From CAYVCG01 sp964449985 (GTDB lineage Bacteria > Bacillota > Clostridia > Lachnospirales > WRAX01), in assembly GCA_964449985.1 (NCBI GenBank), contig CAYVCG010000051.1, positions 1-15,133 on the forward strand: DNA of 15,133 nt, in the 5' to 3' direction. Positions 1 through 8,631 of the stretch are shown one piece after another. Each line of letters starts with the position of its first letter. The first letter of the stretch is position 1. The notes beneath the pieces were generated by a model, which searched no databases, was not told the origin of the DNA, and was given only the letters and a program-made list of their open reading frames with translations. Position numbers and translations under genes: made by a program.

Positions 1-802
1 TATATGCTGAAATACCATCACAAGTATCGGTAGAAAGCATAACAATATCTGATATTCCGGCTTTATGCATGGCTTCAAGTGTGTCTGAAGCTTCGGTTGC
101 ACTATTGGGGAAGAATATGATATCTGGCTTGTTTTCGGTGAACTTTGCAATACAACCGGCCACATCCAGTTTACCTGTTTCGTATGGCATGTCTTGGGAT
201 ATTATTCCGCCCTCGCTTGTAAATCGGGCTTTAAAAATATCTGCAAGACCTGTGGAATAAGAATCACCCGAGTCATATACAACTGCGGCAGACTTTGCAT
301 TTAAAACGCTTAATGCAAATCCGGCCATAGCTTCTGCTTGGGCATCATCTATAAAGCAGGAGCGGAAGATGTTTGGCTTTCCTTTAGTAACGTCTGGATT
401 TGTGGAAGTGGGAGAAATAACAGCAACGCTATCATTATTTGCGGCTTCTGCAAGCGTCATAGTAACTCCGCTAAACAGTGAACCTATAACTGCTACAGCT
501 CCGTCATCTTTAAGCTTTCTATAATTGTCTGCCGATGTATTCCCATCGCTTTTATCGTCCAATACAAGCAAGTCAATCTTTTTCCCTAAAACGCCGCCAT
601 TATCGTTTATTTCCTTTACTGCCATTGATAATCCGTTATACGAGGCTACACCCGTATCAGATTGCGAACCAGTAAGGGGTATAGTAGCGCCAATGGTTAT
701 CAGTTCATTTGATACGCTTTGATTGGTTTGGCATCCGCTCAGAACAAATAACATGGCTGTCATAACAGTTATAATAGATTTGAATCTATAACGCCGCTTC
801 AT
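1..802 (-). CDS. ABC transporter substrate-binding lipoprotein, LivK-like (partial, C-terminus beyond window)
   Basis: Reading from the ATG at 802 leftwards gives 267 codons with no stop before the window edge, so the C-terminal third is missing. The start MKRRYRFKSI is followed by a hydrophobic stretch and a lipobox LSGC with the lipidated cysteine at residue 24, so it is a membrane-anchored extracellular lipoprotein. The mature part opens with ITIGATIPLTG, then YNGLSMAVKEINDNGGVLG, VIGSLFSGVT, VISPTSTNPDVT and IFRSCFIDDAQ. This is the type I periplasmic-binding fold of the branched-chain amino acid (LivK/Peripla_BP_6) family. The ligand cannot be told from sequence; branched-chain or other amino acids, amides or peptides are all possible. 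The start is fixed by an AGGAGG site at 810-815, seven bases upstream. Permease and ATPase genes would be expected to the left, outside the window. Confidence 0.9.
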   Translation of the reverse strand, partial: MKRRYRFKSIITVMTAMLFVLSGCQTNQSVSNELITIGATIPLTGSQSDTGVASYNGLSMAVKEINDNGGVLGKKIDLLVLDDKSDGNTSADNYRKLKDDGAVAVIGSLFSGVTMTLAEAANNDSVAVISPTSTNPDVTKGKPNIFRSCFIDDAQAEAMAGFALSVLNAKSAAVVYDSGDSYSTGLADIFKARFTSEGGIISQDMPYETGKLDVAGCIAKFTENKPDIIFFPNSATEASDTLEAMHKAGISDIVMLSTDTCDGISAY

Positions 803-923
803 CTTAAATCCTCCTGATGTTGTGATAAAATTACGTGCTAAATACTTATCGACATGAATTAACAAAGCTTCACATATTTATTATTAAAATATTCCCATTG
901 TTGGCTTTGTTTATGTCATTTTT
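803..923 (-). other. polC to lipoprotein-gene intergenic region with inverted repeats
   Basis: This 121-base gap holds an 8-bp inverted repeat, AACAAAGC at 861-868 against GCTTTGTT at 904-911, with a smaller AT-only hairpin inside it (874-879 against 887-892). It is not a classic intrinsic terminator because no T-run follows directly. On the minus strand a weak promoter-like TTGTTA...TATTTA pair with a 15-base spacer lies near 843-870. I could not assign a convincing terminator for polC or promoter for the transporter gene. Confidence 0.35.
810..815 (-). promoter_or_regulatory. Ribosome binding site of the substrate-binding lipoprotein gene
   Basis: On the minus strand this is a perfect AGGAGG seven bases before the ATG at 802. 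It fixes that start and puts the lipoprotein signal at the N-terminus. Confidence 0.85.
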
Positions 924-3900
924 TTAAAACAGGCTTAGTTGGTTTGTCTCAGGAATGTTTTTAAGTATTTGATTTTCTTTGAGTATTTCTATAACTGTTT
1001 TTGATATTTTTGTTCTCTGTCTAAAATCTTGTATTGAAATAAATTCTCCGTTTCTACGCTCTTCAACAATTTTTAAAGCAGCGTTTTCACCAAGACCGGC
1101 TATAGAGCAAAGCGGCGGCAAGATAAGCCCGTCTGATATTTTGAATTTTAATGCGTCAGAATTATATAAATCTAACGGAGCAAAATTCAAACCCCGTTCA
1201 TACATCTCCAAAACAAGCTCCAGAGTTGTTAAAGAATCCTTTTCTTTTGCAGAAGCGTCTTTTCCCAAGGCATTAATACGGCGCATCTCAATTTTTGCTA
1301 TTTCTTTGCCTTTACACATTATTTCATAATTAAACGAATCTGCTTTAACGGAAAAACTGGCTGCATAAAATGCAAGGGGATGATGAATTTTAAAATAACC
1401 TATGCGAACGGTCATCATAACGTATGCAACAGCATGTCCTTTCGGGAACATGTATTTTATCCTTCTGCATGATTCTATATACCAATCCGGCACGCCGTTT
1501 TCCTGCATTATTGCGGCTTCTTCGTCTTTAAGCCCTTTGCCCTTGCGAACGTTTTCCATTATTTTAAAAGAAGCTTTCTTCTCGACACCTTTATTAATAA
1601 GATACACCATTATATCGTCACGAGTTGGTATAACTTCTTTAAGGGTTGCAACATTATTTTTAATTAGCTCCTGTGCGTTGTTAAACCAAACGTCTGTCCC
1701 GTGAGACAAGCCGGATATACGCACAAGCTCTGAGAAAGAGCTTGGTTTGGTATCCATAAGCATCTGGCGGACGAAGCTTGTTCCGAATTCAGGCAGGCCT
1801 AATGTTCCTGTTTTGCAATTTATGGCTTCCGGTGTTACGCCAAGCGCTTTAGGGCTTGTGAAAAGAGACATAACGTCTTTGTCGCCCAAATCAACCTTTG
1901 TTGGGTCAACGCCAGTAAAATCTTGCAGCATACGAATAATTGTCGGAACGTCATGCCCTAGTATGTCCAGTTTTAATAATCTGCCGCTTATGGAATGGTA
2001 GTCAAAATGGGTTGTGGTTATGTCTGACTGTACGTCATCTGCTGGTCTTTGCACAGGGCAGAAGTTGTATATGCTCTGGTCGCTGGGGACAACCATAAGA
2101 CCGCCGGGATGCTGGCCTGTCGTTTTCTTTATGCCTGTGCATCCTGTAACAAGTCTATTTATTTCTGCATTACGTCTAGCCATGCCTCGCTCGTCTAAAT
2201 ACTTTTTTACATAGCCAAAAGCTGTTTTATCCGCAAGCGTTCCTATAGTTCCCGCTTTAAATACAAAGCCCGTCCCGAACAGCTCTTCCGTATATGCATG
2301 GGCTTTCGCTTGATATTCGCCAGAGAAATTTAGGTCTATATCCGGCTCTTTATCGCCGTCAAAACCGAGAAAGGTTTCAAAAGGAATATCGTGCCCGTCC
2401 TTTCCCAAGGGCTGCCCGCAGACAGGGCATATTTTATCCGGCATATCACAGCCCGATGCACCAGCAAAGGCTCTTACTTCATCTGAATCAAAGTCGGAAT
2501 ACTTGCAGTTGGAGCAAATATAGTGCGGGGGCAGGGGATTAACCTCGGTAATACCCGCCATCGTTGCGACAAATGACGAACCCACGGAACCACGGGAACC
2601 AACCAAATATCCGTCTGATACGGATTTCCAAACAAGTTTTTGGGCAATGATATACATAACAGAAAATCCGTTTTTTATGATAGAGGTTAACTCTCTATCC
2701 AGCCTGTCCGCCACCAGTGGCGGCAAGTTTTCACCATAAACCTCTTTTGCTCGTTTCATGGTGATTTCTTTTATTTGTTCCTCTGCGCCCTCGATTTTTG
2801 GCGGATATGTTTCGTCTGGTATGGGTTTTACTGCTTCTATTCTTTCTGCTATAAGGTTTGGATTTGTTACTACAACATCAAATGCTTTTTCTTCTCCAAG
2901 ATAAGAAAACTCACTTAGCATTTCTTCCGTTGTTCTAAAGAATAAAGGAGTAGAATAATCAGTATCCTTAAAGCCTGAACCCGCCATAATGATTTTTCTG
3001 TATATCTCATCCTCAGGATTCATAAAATGAACGTCACATGTTGCAACAACAGGCTTGTTATATTGTTCACCAAGCTCCACTATGCGCTTGTTTATGTCTA
3101 CTAATGCCTGCCTGTCTGCCACTATACCATCACGAACCATATATTCGTTATTGGCAAGGGGTTGTATCTCAAAATAATCATAAAATGCCGCAAGCTGTTT
3201 TATATGGTTTGATGGCATATTATCCCTGACAGCTTTATAAAATTCGCCAGCTTCACAAGCCGTTCCTATAATAAGCCCTTCTTTCAGGCGCAAATATTCG
3301 CTTTTTGGTATGCGAGGCCGCTTGTTGAAATGCTTTATATGCGCAAGAGAAATAAGTTCATAAAGATTTCTCATGCCTATAGAGTTTTGCACAAGTATGA
3401 CGGCATGATAGTATTTATTTTTCTTGCCGCTTTTTTCGTTCGTAATCGTATTTATTTCTGATAGCTTGTTTATATTTCGGGTTTTAAGCATCTCTATGAG
3501 CTTGATATAAACATCCGCTGTTGCCGCGGCATCGTCGCAAGCTCTATGATGGTTTTTTAAAGTAACATCAAAATACTTGACAAGCGTATTAAGCTTATGG
3601 TTATTAAGCTCCGGCAATAACGCTCTGGATAATTCTACCGTACAAAGAACGGAGTTATTTATTTCATATCCCAGCCGTCTTGCTGCATGATGAATAAAGC
3701 CTATATCAAACTGAGCATTATGAGCAACCAAACAACAATTGCCGATAAACTCTAAAAAATCAGGAAACACATCGGAAATTGAGGAAGCATCTTTTAACAT
3801 ATCGTCAGTTATGCCTGTAAGCTCAGTAATTTTTGCAGGCAACAAAGAGCCGGGATTTACAAATTGGTTAAAGTGGCCTACAACCTCGCCGTTTATTACT

Positions 3901-5252
3901 TTGACAGCGCCGATTTCTATAATTTCGCACAGTTCTTTTCGTAGACCCGTCGTTTCTAAGTCAAAAACCACAAAGCTGTCATCAAGAGTTTTATCCTTTG
4001 GGTCTTTAACTATAGAAGACAAATCGTCAATTAAATATGCCTCGACGCCGTATATTACTTTTATACCGTGTTTCTTTGCGGCATCCATCGCCTCGGGAAA
4101 AGCCTGAACAACGCCATGATCTGTTATAGCAACAGCGCTATGCCCCCAATCCTTGGCAAGCTTTATGTAATCGGAAGCGGATTGTATCGCATCCATTTTG
4201 CTCATATTTGTATGAAGATGCAGCTCAACGCGCTTTTGCTCGGCATTATCCATTCTTTTGTTAAGCCGAAATTCGCCGGGAGATATTTCCCTCGCCATAA
4301 TATTGACTTCTTTTGAGAAATCATCATACTGCACTCTTCCAAAAACTTTTATGCTGCTTCCTTTTTTTAAAAGAGCTTTTAATTCATCACTATAGCTTTC
4401 AGGTTTTGAAAAAAACTTTATCGTAATAGAGTCGGTTCCGTCAGTCATATCAAAGGAAACCAATAGCTTACCGCTCTTTGTTTCTCTTGATTCAAAAGCT
4501 GTTATAATGCCTTGGGCGACTATATCATTGTCCATTTCCAGTTCGTCCGACAGCTTTGACGGCGGGGCTTCAATTTTTTGGCTAAAGACAATATCACCTC
4601 TGCCACTTTTTCTTTTAGGGAAGGGAGCTGTATTTTTTTGTTTTTGGGTATCGGGTTTTTGCTCTGATTCAGGCTTTGATAGTTTTTTTTCTATAATTAC
4701 GGGATGATTTAATATATCTGAATAATGCATATCGTTTCTTTTTTCAGTCGTAGCTTTTTGCTTAAAGATTACCTTAACATGCAAACCAATGCGCTCTTTA
4801 AGCAAATTTTCTATAAAACGATCCACTTGCCTTGATTTGAGAATAAATGCTCCTCCCGGTTCAACCCCAAGAATGAGCTTGTTGTCTTCTGACAGTTTAG
4901 GTTTTGCTCCTGATAATATAGCATGGGATATTGGGCTTTCATCAAAAATAGCAAGCATTAGGTTCTGCCAATAGGCTCTAAGCATTTTTTCATTATCTTT
5001 TTCACTAAGCGCATAAAAATAAGAGATGTTACACGAATCAAAAGAGTGGTTTTTTAATATCTCATCTTTGAGACTTTTGATACAGGCTTCATCAATAATA
5101 CTATTTATTTCCATAGTTATGTTTAACTTGTTTTCGGCTTTAATATAGTCGATGCTTCTGACTGTAGCTGTTTTTAGCGGCGCTGTAATAGACACTGGGA
5201 AATGAAATTGTTCAAACACATCTATAAATTTCTTTGCGCTTTGCATAATCAA
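924..5252 (-). CDS. polC: DNA polymerase III alpha subunit, Gram-positive PolC type
   Basis: Replicative DNA polymerase with built-in 3'-5' proofreading, acting at the replication fork. The 1442 residues match the usual PolC length of about 1,440. In order: a divergent N-terminal region to about 230; an OB-fold around 240-325; the first part of the PHP domain (HLHT at 345-348, ITDHG at 376-380); an inserted DEDDh exonuclease at about 427-590 (DLETTG with D431 and E433, D516 in HNAQFD, H569 and D574); the rest of the PHP domain; then the polymerase core. The core has GSRGSVGSSF (885-894), a cysteine cluster at C913, C916, C935, C942 and C945 that likely binds zinc, and catalytic D971 and D973 in DIDLNFSGEY, with D1096 the likely third. 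A helix-hairpin-helix lies near 1383-1410. The protein ends in QLSLF, a sliding-clamp binding motif. No domain is missing. Confidence 0.98.
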   Translation of the reverse strand: MIMQSAKKFIDVFEQFHFPVSITAPLKTATVRSIDYIKAENKLNITMEINSIIDEACIKSLKDEILKNHSFDSCNISYFYALSEKDNEKMLRAYWQNLMLAIFDESPISHAILSGAKPKLSEDNKLILGVEPGGAFILKSRQVDRFIENLLKERIGLHVKVIFKQKATTEKRNDMHYSDILNHPVIIEKKLSKPESEQKPDTQKQKNTAPFPKRKSGRGDIVFSQKIEAPPSKLSDELEMDNDIVAQGIITAFESRETKSGKLLVSFDMTDGTDSITIKFFSKPESYSDELKALLKKGSSIKVFGRVQYDDFSKEVNIMAREISPGEFRLNKRMDNAEQKRVELHLHTNMSKMDAIQSASDYIKLAKDWGHSAVAITDHGVVQAFPEAMDAAKKHGIKVIYGVEAYLIDDLSSIVKDPKDKTLDDSFVVFDLETTGLRKELCEIIEIGAVKVINGEVVGHFNQFVNPGSLLPAKITELTGITDDMLKDASSISDVFPDFLEFIGNCCLVAHNAQFDIGFIHHAARRLGYEINNSVLCTVELSRALLPELNNHKLNTLVKYFDVTLKNHHRACDDAAATADVYIKLIEMLKTRNINKLSEINTITNEKSGKKNKYYHAVILVQNSIGMRNLYELISLAHIKHFNKRPRIPKSEYLRLKEGLIIGTACEAGEFYKAVRDNMPSNHIKQLAAFYDYFEIQPLANNEYMVRDGIVADRQALVDINKRIVELGEQYNKPVVATCDVHFMNPEDEIYRKIIMAGSGFKDTDYSTPLFFRTTEEMLSEFSYLGEEKAFDVVVTNPNLIAERIEAVKPIPDETYPPKIEGAEEQIKEITMKRAKEVYGENLPPLVADRLDRELTSIIKNGFSVMYIIAQKLVWKSVSDGYLVGSRGSVGSSFVATMAGITEVNPLPPHYICSNCKYSDFDSDEVRAFAGASGCDMPDKICPVCGQPLGKDGHDIPFETFLGFDGDKEPDIDLNFSGEYQAKAHAYTEELFGTGFVFKAGTIGTLADKTAFGYVKKYLDERGMARRNAEINRLVTGCTGIKKTTGQHPGGLMVVPSDQSIYNFCPVQRPADDVQSDITTTHFDYHSISGRLLKLDILGHDVPTIIRMLQDFTGVDPTKVDLGDKDVMSLFTSPKALGVTPEAINCKTGTLGLPEFGTSFVRQMLMDTKPSSFSELVRISGLSHGTDVWFNNAQELIKNNVATLKEVIPTRDDIMVYLINKGVEKKASFKIMENVRKGKGLKDEEAAIMQENGVPDWYIESCRRIKYMFPKGHAVAYVMMTVRIGYFKIHHPLAFYAASFSVKADSFNYEIMCKGKEIAKIEMRRINALGKDASAKEKDSLTTLELVLEMYERGLNFAPLDLYNSDALKFKISDGLILPPLCSIAGLGENAALKIVEERRNGEFISIQDFRQRTKISKTVIEILKENQILKNIPETNQLSLF

Positions 5253-5258
5253 AAAATT

Positions 5259-5263
5259 CCTCC
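5259..5263 (-). promoter_or_regulatory. Ribosome binding site of polC, start-codon ambiguity
   Basis: GGAGG on the minus strand lies 6 bases from a TTG at 5252 and 12 bases from the in-frame ATG at 5246. The TTG spacing is closer to the norm, the ATG is the better codon. The two products differ by two residues only. Confidence 0.6.
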
Positions 5264-5296
5264 GGTTTTGGTTTCATGGCGATAGATATTAACACT

Positions 5297-5310
5297 GAAA
5301 TTATAATTTC
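5297..5310. repeat. 14-bp perfect palindrome upstream of polC
   Basis: GAAATTATAATTTC is identical on both strands and contains TATAAT in each direction. It lies 45 bases before the polC start codon, in the divergent polC-lepB region. It could be an operator or part of the polC promoter; no good -35 partner was found. Confidence 0.5.
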
Positions 5311-5344
5311 TGTACTAAATATATCACATCAAATCAAAAAAAAC

Positions 5345-5377
5345 TATTATAAAAAAAGCGATATTTTTTTTATAATA
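5345..5377. repeat. 13-bp perfect inverted repeat in the polC-lepB divergent region
   Basis: TATTATAAAAAAA at 5345-5357 and TTTTTTTATAATA at 5365-5377 are exact reverse complements around a 7-base centre GCGATAT. Each arm carries an outward-pointing TATAAT and an A/T tract. It is the most symmetrical part of the 228-bp region between polC and lepB. It may be an operator, a bent promoter-associated tract, or just AT-rich coincidence. Confidence 0.5.
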
Positions 5378-5419
5378 TTAACAACCTAAAAAAATACTTA
5401 AAAAAACTTTTTCCATTCA

Positions 5420-5448
5420 TTGACATAGATAGATATTAATGATAAAGT
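5420..5448 (+). promoter_or_regulatory. Sigma-A-like promoter of lepB
   Basis: A perfect -35 TTGACA (5420-5425) is followed by a 17-base spacer and a -10 TAAAGT (5443-5448). The -10 is preceded by TG one base away (5440-5441), an extended -10. The predicted transcript starts near 5455, giving a leader of about 26 bases before lepB. Confidence 0.75.
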
Positions 5449-5480
5449 TAGTTTCTAAAATTAGTGTGGGGGCGTAACCT

Positions 5481-6020
5481 TTGAAAGACTATAATAGGAA
5501 AAAACTAAAGGAATGGATTGAGTCTTTTTTGTTGGCAATGGTTATTGCTTGTGTTTTGTTTTTTATAAGCTGGCCTTTGCAAATCGAAGGAACGTCTATG
5601 GAAAACACCTTGTATGATGGAGATAGGGTTTTGATGTCTCGAGTGTGGTCTTTTCTTTCCAAACCGTCTCGAGGGGATATAATCGTTTGCATTATAGAAG
5701 ATAGCGGTCAAATGAAAAATATAGTAAAAAGGGTTATTGCTTTGCCAAACGAGCATATTTTTATTAAACAAGGAAATGTTTATATTAACGATGTTTTGAT
5801 GGATGAACCGTATGCGGATTATGATGAAGGCGATGATAGGGAATATGACTTGGTTTTACAAGAAAATGAGTATTTTATAATGGGGGACAATAGAAATGTC
5901 AGTAATGACAGCAGAAATATGGGGCCTATAACGGCGGACAAAATTGTCGGTAAAATATTGATCAGGTTTTTCCCGTTTAATAAGGTTGGGTTATTGGGTC
6001 TATTATCGTCATATATTTAA
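5481..6020 (+). CDS. lepB: Signal peptidase I
   Basis: Membrane-anchored protease that removes signal peptides from exported preproteins on the outer face of the membrane. At 179 residues it is the short Gram-positive type. A single N-terminal transmembrane segment spans about residues 16-32. It is followed by the catalytic serine S39 in EGTSMENTL, the general-base lysine K83 in IVKRVIALP, and the conserved MGDNRNVSNDSR box at 134-145. The start is a TTG at 5481; no in-frame ATG sits ahead of the transmembrane segment. The TTG is preceded by GGGGG (5468-5472) at an 8-base spacing, a modest site. It is transcribed away from polC from its own promoter and lies 145 bases before ftsH, another membrane protein-handling gene. 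All key residues are present. Confidence 0.96.
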   Translation: MKDYNRKKLKEWIESFLLAMVIACVLFFISWPLQIEGTSMENTLYDGDRVLMSRVWSFLSKPSRGDIIVCIIEDSGQMKNIVKRVIALPNEHIFIKQGNVYINDVLMDEPYADYDEGDDREYDLVLQENEYFIMGDNRNVSNDSRNMGPITADKIVGKILIRFFPFNKVGLLGLLSSYI

Positions 6021-6054
6021 ATATATCTGCATTAAAGCTTATGTAAATATTTAG

Positions 6055-6083
6055 TTGATTTTATTTTTTTGGTATGATAATAT
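6055..6083 (+). promoter_or_regulatory. Sigma-A-like promoter of ftsH
   Basis: TTGATT (6055-6060), a 17-base spacer and TAATAT (6078-6083), with TG one base before the -10 (6075-6076), make a plausible extended -10 promoter. The leader to ftsH would be about 75 bases. lepB has no obvious terminator, so read-through into ftsH is also possible. Confidence 0.6.
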
Positions 6084-6165
6084 AAATAAATTGGATTGTT
6101 ATTATATGTGAAAAATGCCTAATTACTTTAAATATTAATATGCACTAAACGAAGGGAGAACATAA

Positions 6166-8085
6166 ATGAAAAAATATGCTAAAAGCGCGAGTATATATGC
6201 TATCATCTTGTTAATCATAATTGCTTTTGTATCGCTTGTTGATATGCAACCAAGTCCGTCTCAGGCGCCTTTTACTAACAGCGACCTTATTTCAGAAATT
6301 AAGAATGACGGTGTTTTAAGCGTCAAGGTCCAAAAGGATCTTGAGGTGTCTAATGCCGGCAAGGCTATGGTCGTACTAAAGGGGCAGGAAGATAAGATTC
6401 AAACCGTTGAGGTTGTTGATATTGGAAACTTGGATGCCCTGATTAATGAAATGATTGCAAGCGGCTCACAAATAAAATACGAAACGCTTTTGCCTCCTAA
6501 AACAAGCTGGATATTCTCTCTGCTCGTTCCTACCGTTGTTATTATCATTTCTGTTATTATTATGTTCGTGTTTATACAGCAGATGCAAGGTGGAGGCGGA
6601 GGCGGACGGGTTATGTCATTTGGCAAGAGCAAGGCAAAGGCTATGCCGGATGACAAAAAGAAAACCACTTTTTCCAATGTTGCAGGGCTTGACGAAGAAA
6701 AAACTGAGCTTCAGGAGCTTGTTGAATTTTTGAAGCAGCCTAAAAAATATGTTGAAATCGGCGCAAGAATACCAAAAGGCGTTTTATTGGTCGGCCCTCC
6801 GGGAACAGGTAAAACATTGCTTGCAAAGGCCGTGGCCGGAGAAGCAGGCGTTCCGTTTTTCAGTATTTCTGGTTCGGATTTCGTTGAAATGTTTGTCGGT
6901 GTCGGCGCTTCCAGAGTTAGAGATTTGTTTGAACAGGCGAAGAAGAATTCGCCGTGTATCATATTTATTGATGAGATAGACGCTGTTGGTAGGCGCAGGG
7001 GCGCTGGGCTTGGCGGCGGCCATGATGAAAGAGAACAAACGCTAAATCAGCTCCTTGTTGAAATGGATGGTTTTGGTGTTAATGAAGGTGTTATAATCAT
7101 AGCAGCAACAAACCGCCCTGACATACTGGATCCGGCTCTTTTAAGACCGGGAAGGTTTGACAGGCGCGTCGTTGTTGGAAGACCTGATGCTAAAGGCAGA
7201 GAAGAGATTTTAACTGTCCATGCGAAGGGTAAGGTGCTTTCAAAGGATGTAGACCTTAAAGTTATAGCTCAAACAACTGCCGGTTTTACTGGTGCTGATC
7301 TGGAAAATCTTTTGAATGAGGCTGCTCTCCTTGCGGCAAGAAACAACAAAAAGGAAGTTGATATGGAAGAAGTTCGGCGGGCATTTATAAAAGTCGGCGT
7401 TGGAACGGAAAAGAAGAGCAGGGTGGTTTCGCCTAAGGAAAGAAAGATGACAGCTTATCACGAAACAGGCCATGCGCTGCTTCATGAGTTGTTATCCGAG
7501 CTCGACCCCGTTCATATAATCTCCATTATCCCGACAGGGCTTGCAGGAGGATACACTATGCCTCTGCCGGGCGATGATAAAACATTTCTTTCAAAAAAAT
7601 ATATGGAGCAAGATATTATAGCGCTGCTTGGCGGGAGAACCGCCGAAGAGCTTATCATGAAGGATATTACGACAGGCGCTTCCAGTGATATTGAACGCGC
7701 CACAAATATCGCAAGGAATATGGTTGTTAAATACGGTATGAGTGATGTTTTGGGGCCTATCCAGTTTGGCAATGACAATGAAGAAGTGTTTATCGGAAGG
7801 GATCTCGCTCATACGCGCAACTATGGCGAAGGTGTTGCTACTGCTATAGACGCAGAGATAAGGCGTATTGTTGAAACTGCGCATAGCGAAGCAAGAAGGA
7901 TTTTGTCAGAAAACATTGATATTCTTCATGCAACGTCCCACGTTTTGATGCAAAGGGAAAAGATAACCGGTGATGAATTCCGAAAGATATTAAACCGTGA
8001 GGAAGAAAGCAAGTATTACGAGGTTGACGTTAATGAATATCCCACGGCTGTTGATATACTGTCAGGGGTTGATAAAACCGTATAA
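6166..8085 (+). CDS. ftsH: ATP-dependent zinc metalloprotease FtsH
   Basis: Membrane-bound AAA+ protease that extracts and degrades misfolded membrane proteins and selected regulators; it works as a hexamer. The 639 residues show two transmembrane segments (about 8-26 and 114-138) around an extracytoplasmic loop. A glycine-rich linker (142-147) follows, then the AAA domain with Walker A GPPGTGKT (210-217), Walker B IIFIDEID (265-272) and a second region of homology ending RPGRFDRR (327-334). The protease domain has the zinc motif HETGH (432-436), and D508 in GASSDIERAT is the probable third zinc ligand. The ATG has AAGGGAG seven bases upstream. The C-terminus is acidic and ordinary. A strong terminator follows directly, so it is the end of its transcript. 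Confidence 0.98.
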   Translation: MKKYAKSASIYAIILLIIIAFVSLVDMQPSPSQAPFTNSDLISEIKNDGVLSVKVQKDLEVSNAGKAMVVLKGQEDKIQTVEVVDIGNLDALINEMIASGSQIKYETLLPPKTSWIFSLLVPTVVIIISVIIMFVFIQQMQGGGGGGRVMSFGKSKAKAMPDDKKKTTFSNVAGLDEEKTELQELVEFLKQPKKYVEIGARIPKGVLLVGPPGTGKTLLAKAVAGEAGVPFFSISGSDFVEMFVGVGASRVRDLFEQAKKNSPCIIFIDEIDAVGRRRGAGLGGGHDEREQTLNQLLVEMDGFGVNEGVIIIAATNRPDILDPALLRPGRFDRRVVVGRPDAKGREEILTVHAKGKVLSKDVDLKVIAQTTAGFTGADLENLLNEAALLAARNNKKEVDMEEVRRAFIKVGVGTEKKSRVVSPKERKMTAYHETGHALLHELLSELDPVHIISIIPTGLAGGYTMPLPGDDKTFLSKKYMEQDIIALLGGRTAEELIMKDITTGASSDIERATNIARNMVVKYGMSDVLGPIQFGNDNEEVFIGRDLAHTRNYGEGVATAIDAEIRRIVETAHSEARRILSENIDILHATSHVLMQREKITGDEFRKILNREEESKYYEVDVNEYPTAVDILSGVDKTV

Positions 8086-8113
8086 AAACAACTATATCGT
8101 TAACACTAAATTT

Positions 8114-8152
8114 AAAACCCCTCTGTCTGTTTTTGGCCAGAGGGTTTTGTTT
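8114..8152 (+). terminator. Intrinsic terminator after ftsH
   Basis: CCCTCTG (8119-8125) pairs with CAGAGGG (8138-8144). The stem is extended by AAAA against TTTT across one bulged C, with a 12-base loop, and ends in TTTTGTTT. It lies 28 bases after the ftsH stop and separates ftsH from the operon that starts at 8190. Confidence 0.85.
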
Positions 8153-8189
8153 AATATATGATGATAGATATCTAAGGAGGCTTATTAAT

Positions 8190-8597
8190 ATGGAATTGGA
8201 ACACACAATAAAACTAGGTATGGAATACAAGCTAAACAGGCTGGTAGAATTAAAGGATACATCTGAGTATTTCGGAAGCGGTAAGGTGGTTGTTTTTGCA
8301 ACACCATGTATGATTTTGATGATGGAACAGGCGGCTATGCTTGCCGTGCACAACGAGCTTCCATCGGGATTCACAACGGTTGGATTAACGGTGAATATTG
8401 AGCATTGTGCTCCTACTCCTGTTGGGGAGGTTGTAAATGCGAAGGCTGTTTTAAAAGAAATAGACGGCAGAAGGCTTCTATTTGATGTTGAGGCATGGAA
8501 TGATAAAGAGGTTATAGGCAGAGGCACTCATGCACGCTTTATCGTGTATAAAGAAAAGTTTATGAAGAAGATGAACGATAAGTTCGGGATTGATTAA
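8190..8597 (+). CDS. Hotdog-fold thioesterase, FlK (fluoroacetyl-CoA thioesterase)-like
   Basis: A 135-residue single hotdog domain, the length usual for acyl-CoA thioesterases of the FlK-like group. Compared with the known Streptomyces FlK, every catalytic position appears at a constant offset of four. T38 (in FATPCMILMME), E46 and H72 (in NIEHCAPTPVG) match the Thr/Glu/His triad. G65 and R116 match the two other active-site residues. The phenylalanine lid positions of FlK fall on G29 and K32 here, so the fluoroacetyl preference is unlikely to be shared. The natural substrate is unknown; a short acyl-CoA is a reasonable inference. The start at 8190 is chosen because AAGGAGG (8174-8180) sits nine bases before it; the open frame extends further upstream into the terminator. 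It is the first gene of the operon, and a weak TTGGCC-18-TATGAT pair (8133-8162) could be its promoter. Confidence 0.85.
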   Translation: MELEHTIKLGMEYKLNRLVELKDTSEYFGSGKVVVFATPCMILMMEQAAMLAVHNELPSGFTTVGLTVNIEHCAPTPVGEVVNAKAVLKEIDGRRLLFDVEAWNDKEVIGRGTHARFIVYKEKFMKKMNDKFGID

Positions 8598-8631
8598 TGC
8601 GCGATATAATAACTTTGGGGAGGATATTAGC

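Noticed and set aside
69..722. Short plus-strand open frames at the left edge
   Set aside because: These are antisense to the substrate-binding lipoprotein gene, whose minus-strand frame is open throughout and has recognisable motifs.
846..854. TTATCGACA, one base off the DnaA-box consensus
   Set aside because: A single near-match with no cluster or AT-rich unwinding element is expected by chance; it does not mark an origin.
8030..8527. Antisense open frame (165 codons) across the ftsH terminator and thioesterase gene
   Set aside because: It runs through the terminator hairpin and opposite a well-supported gene; low-complexity serine-rich translation.
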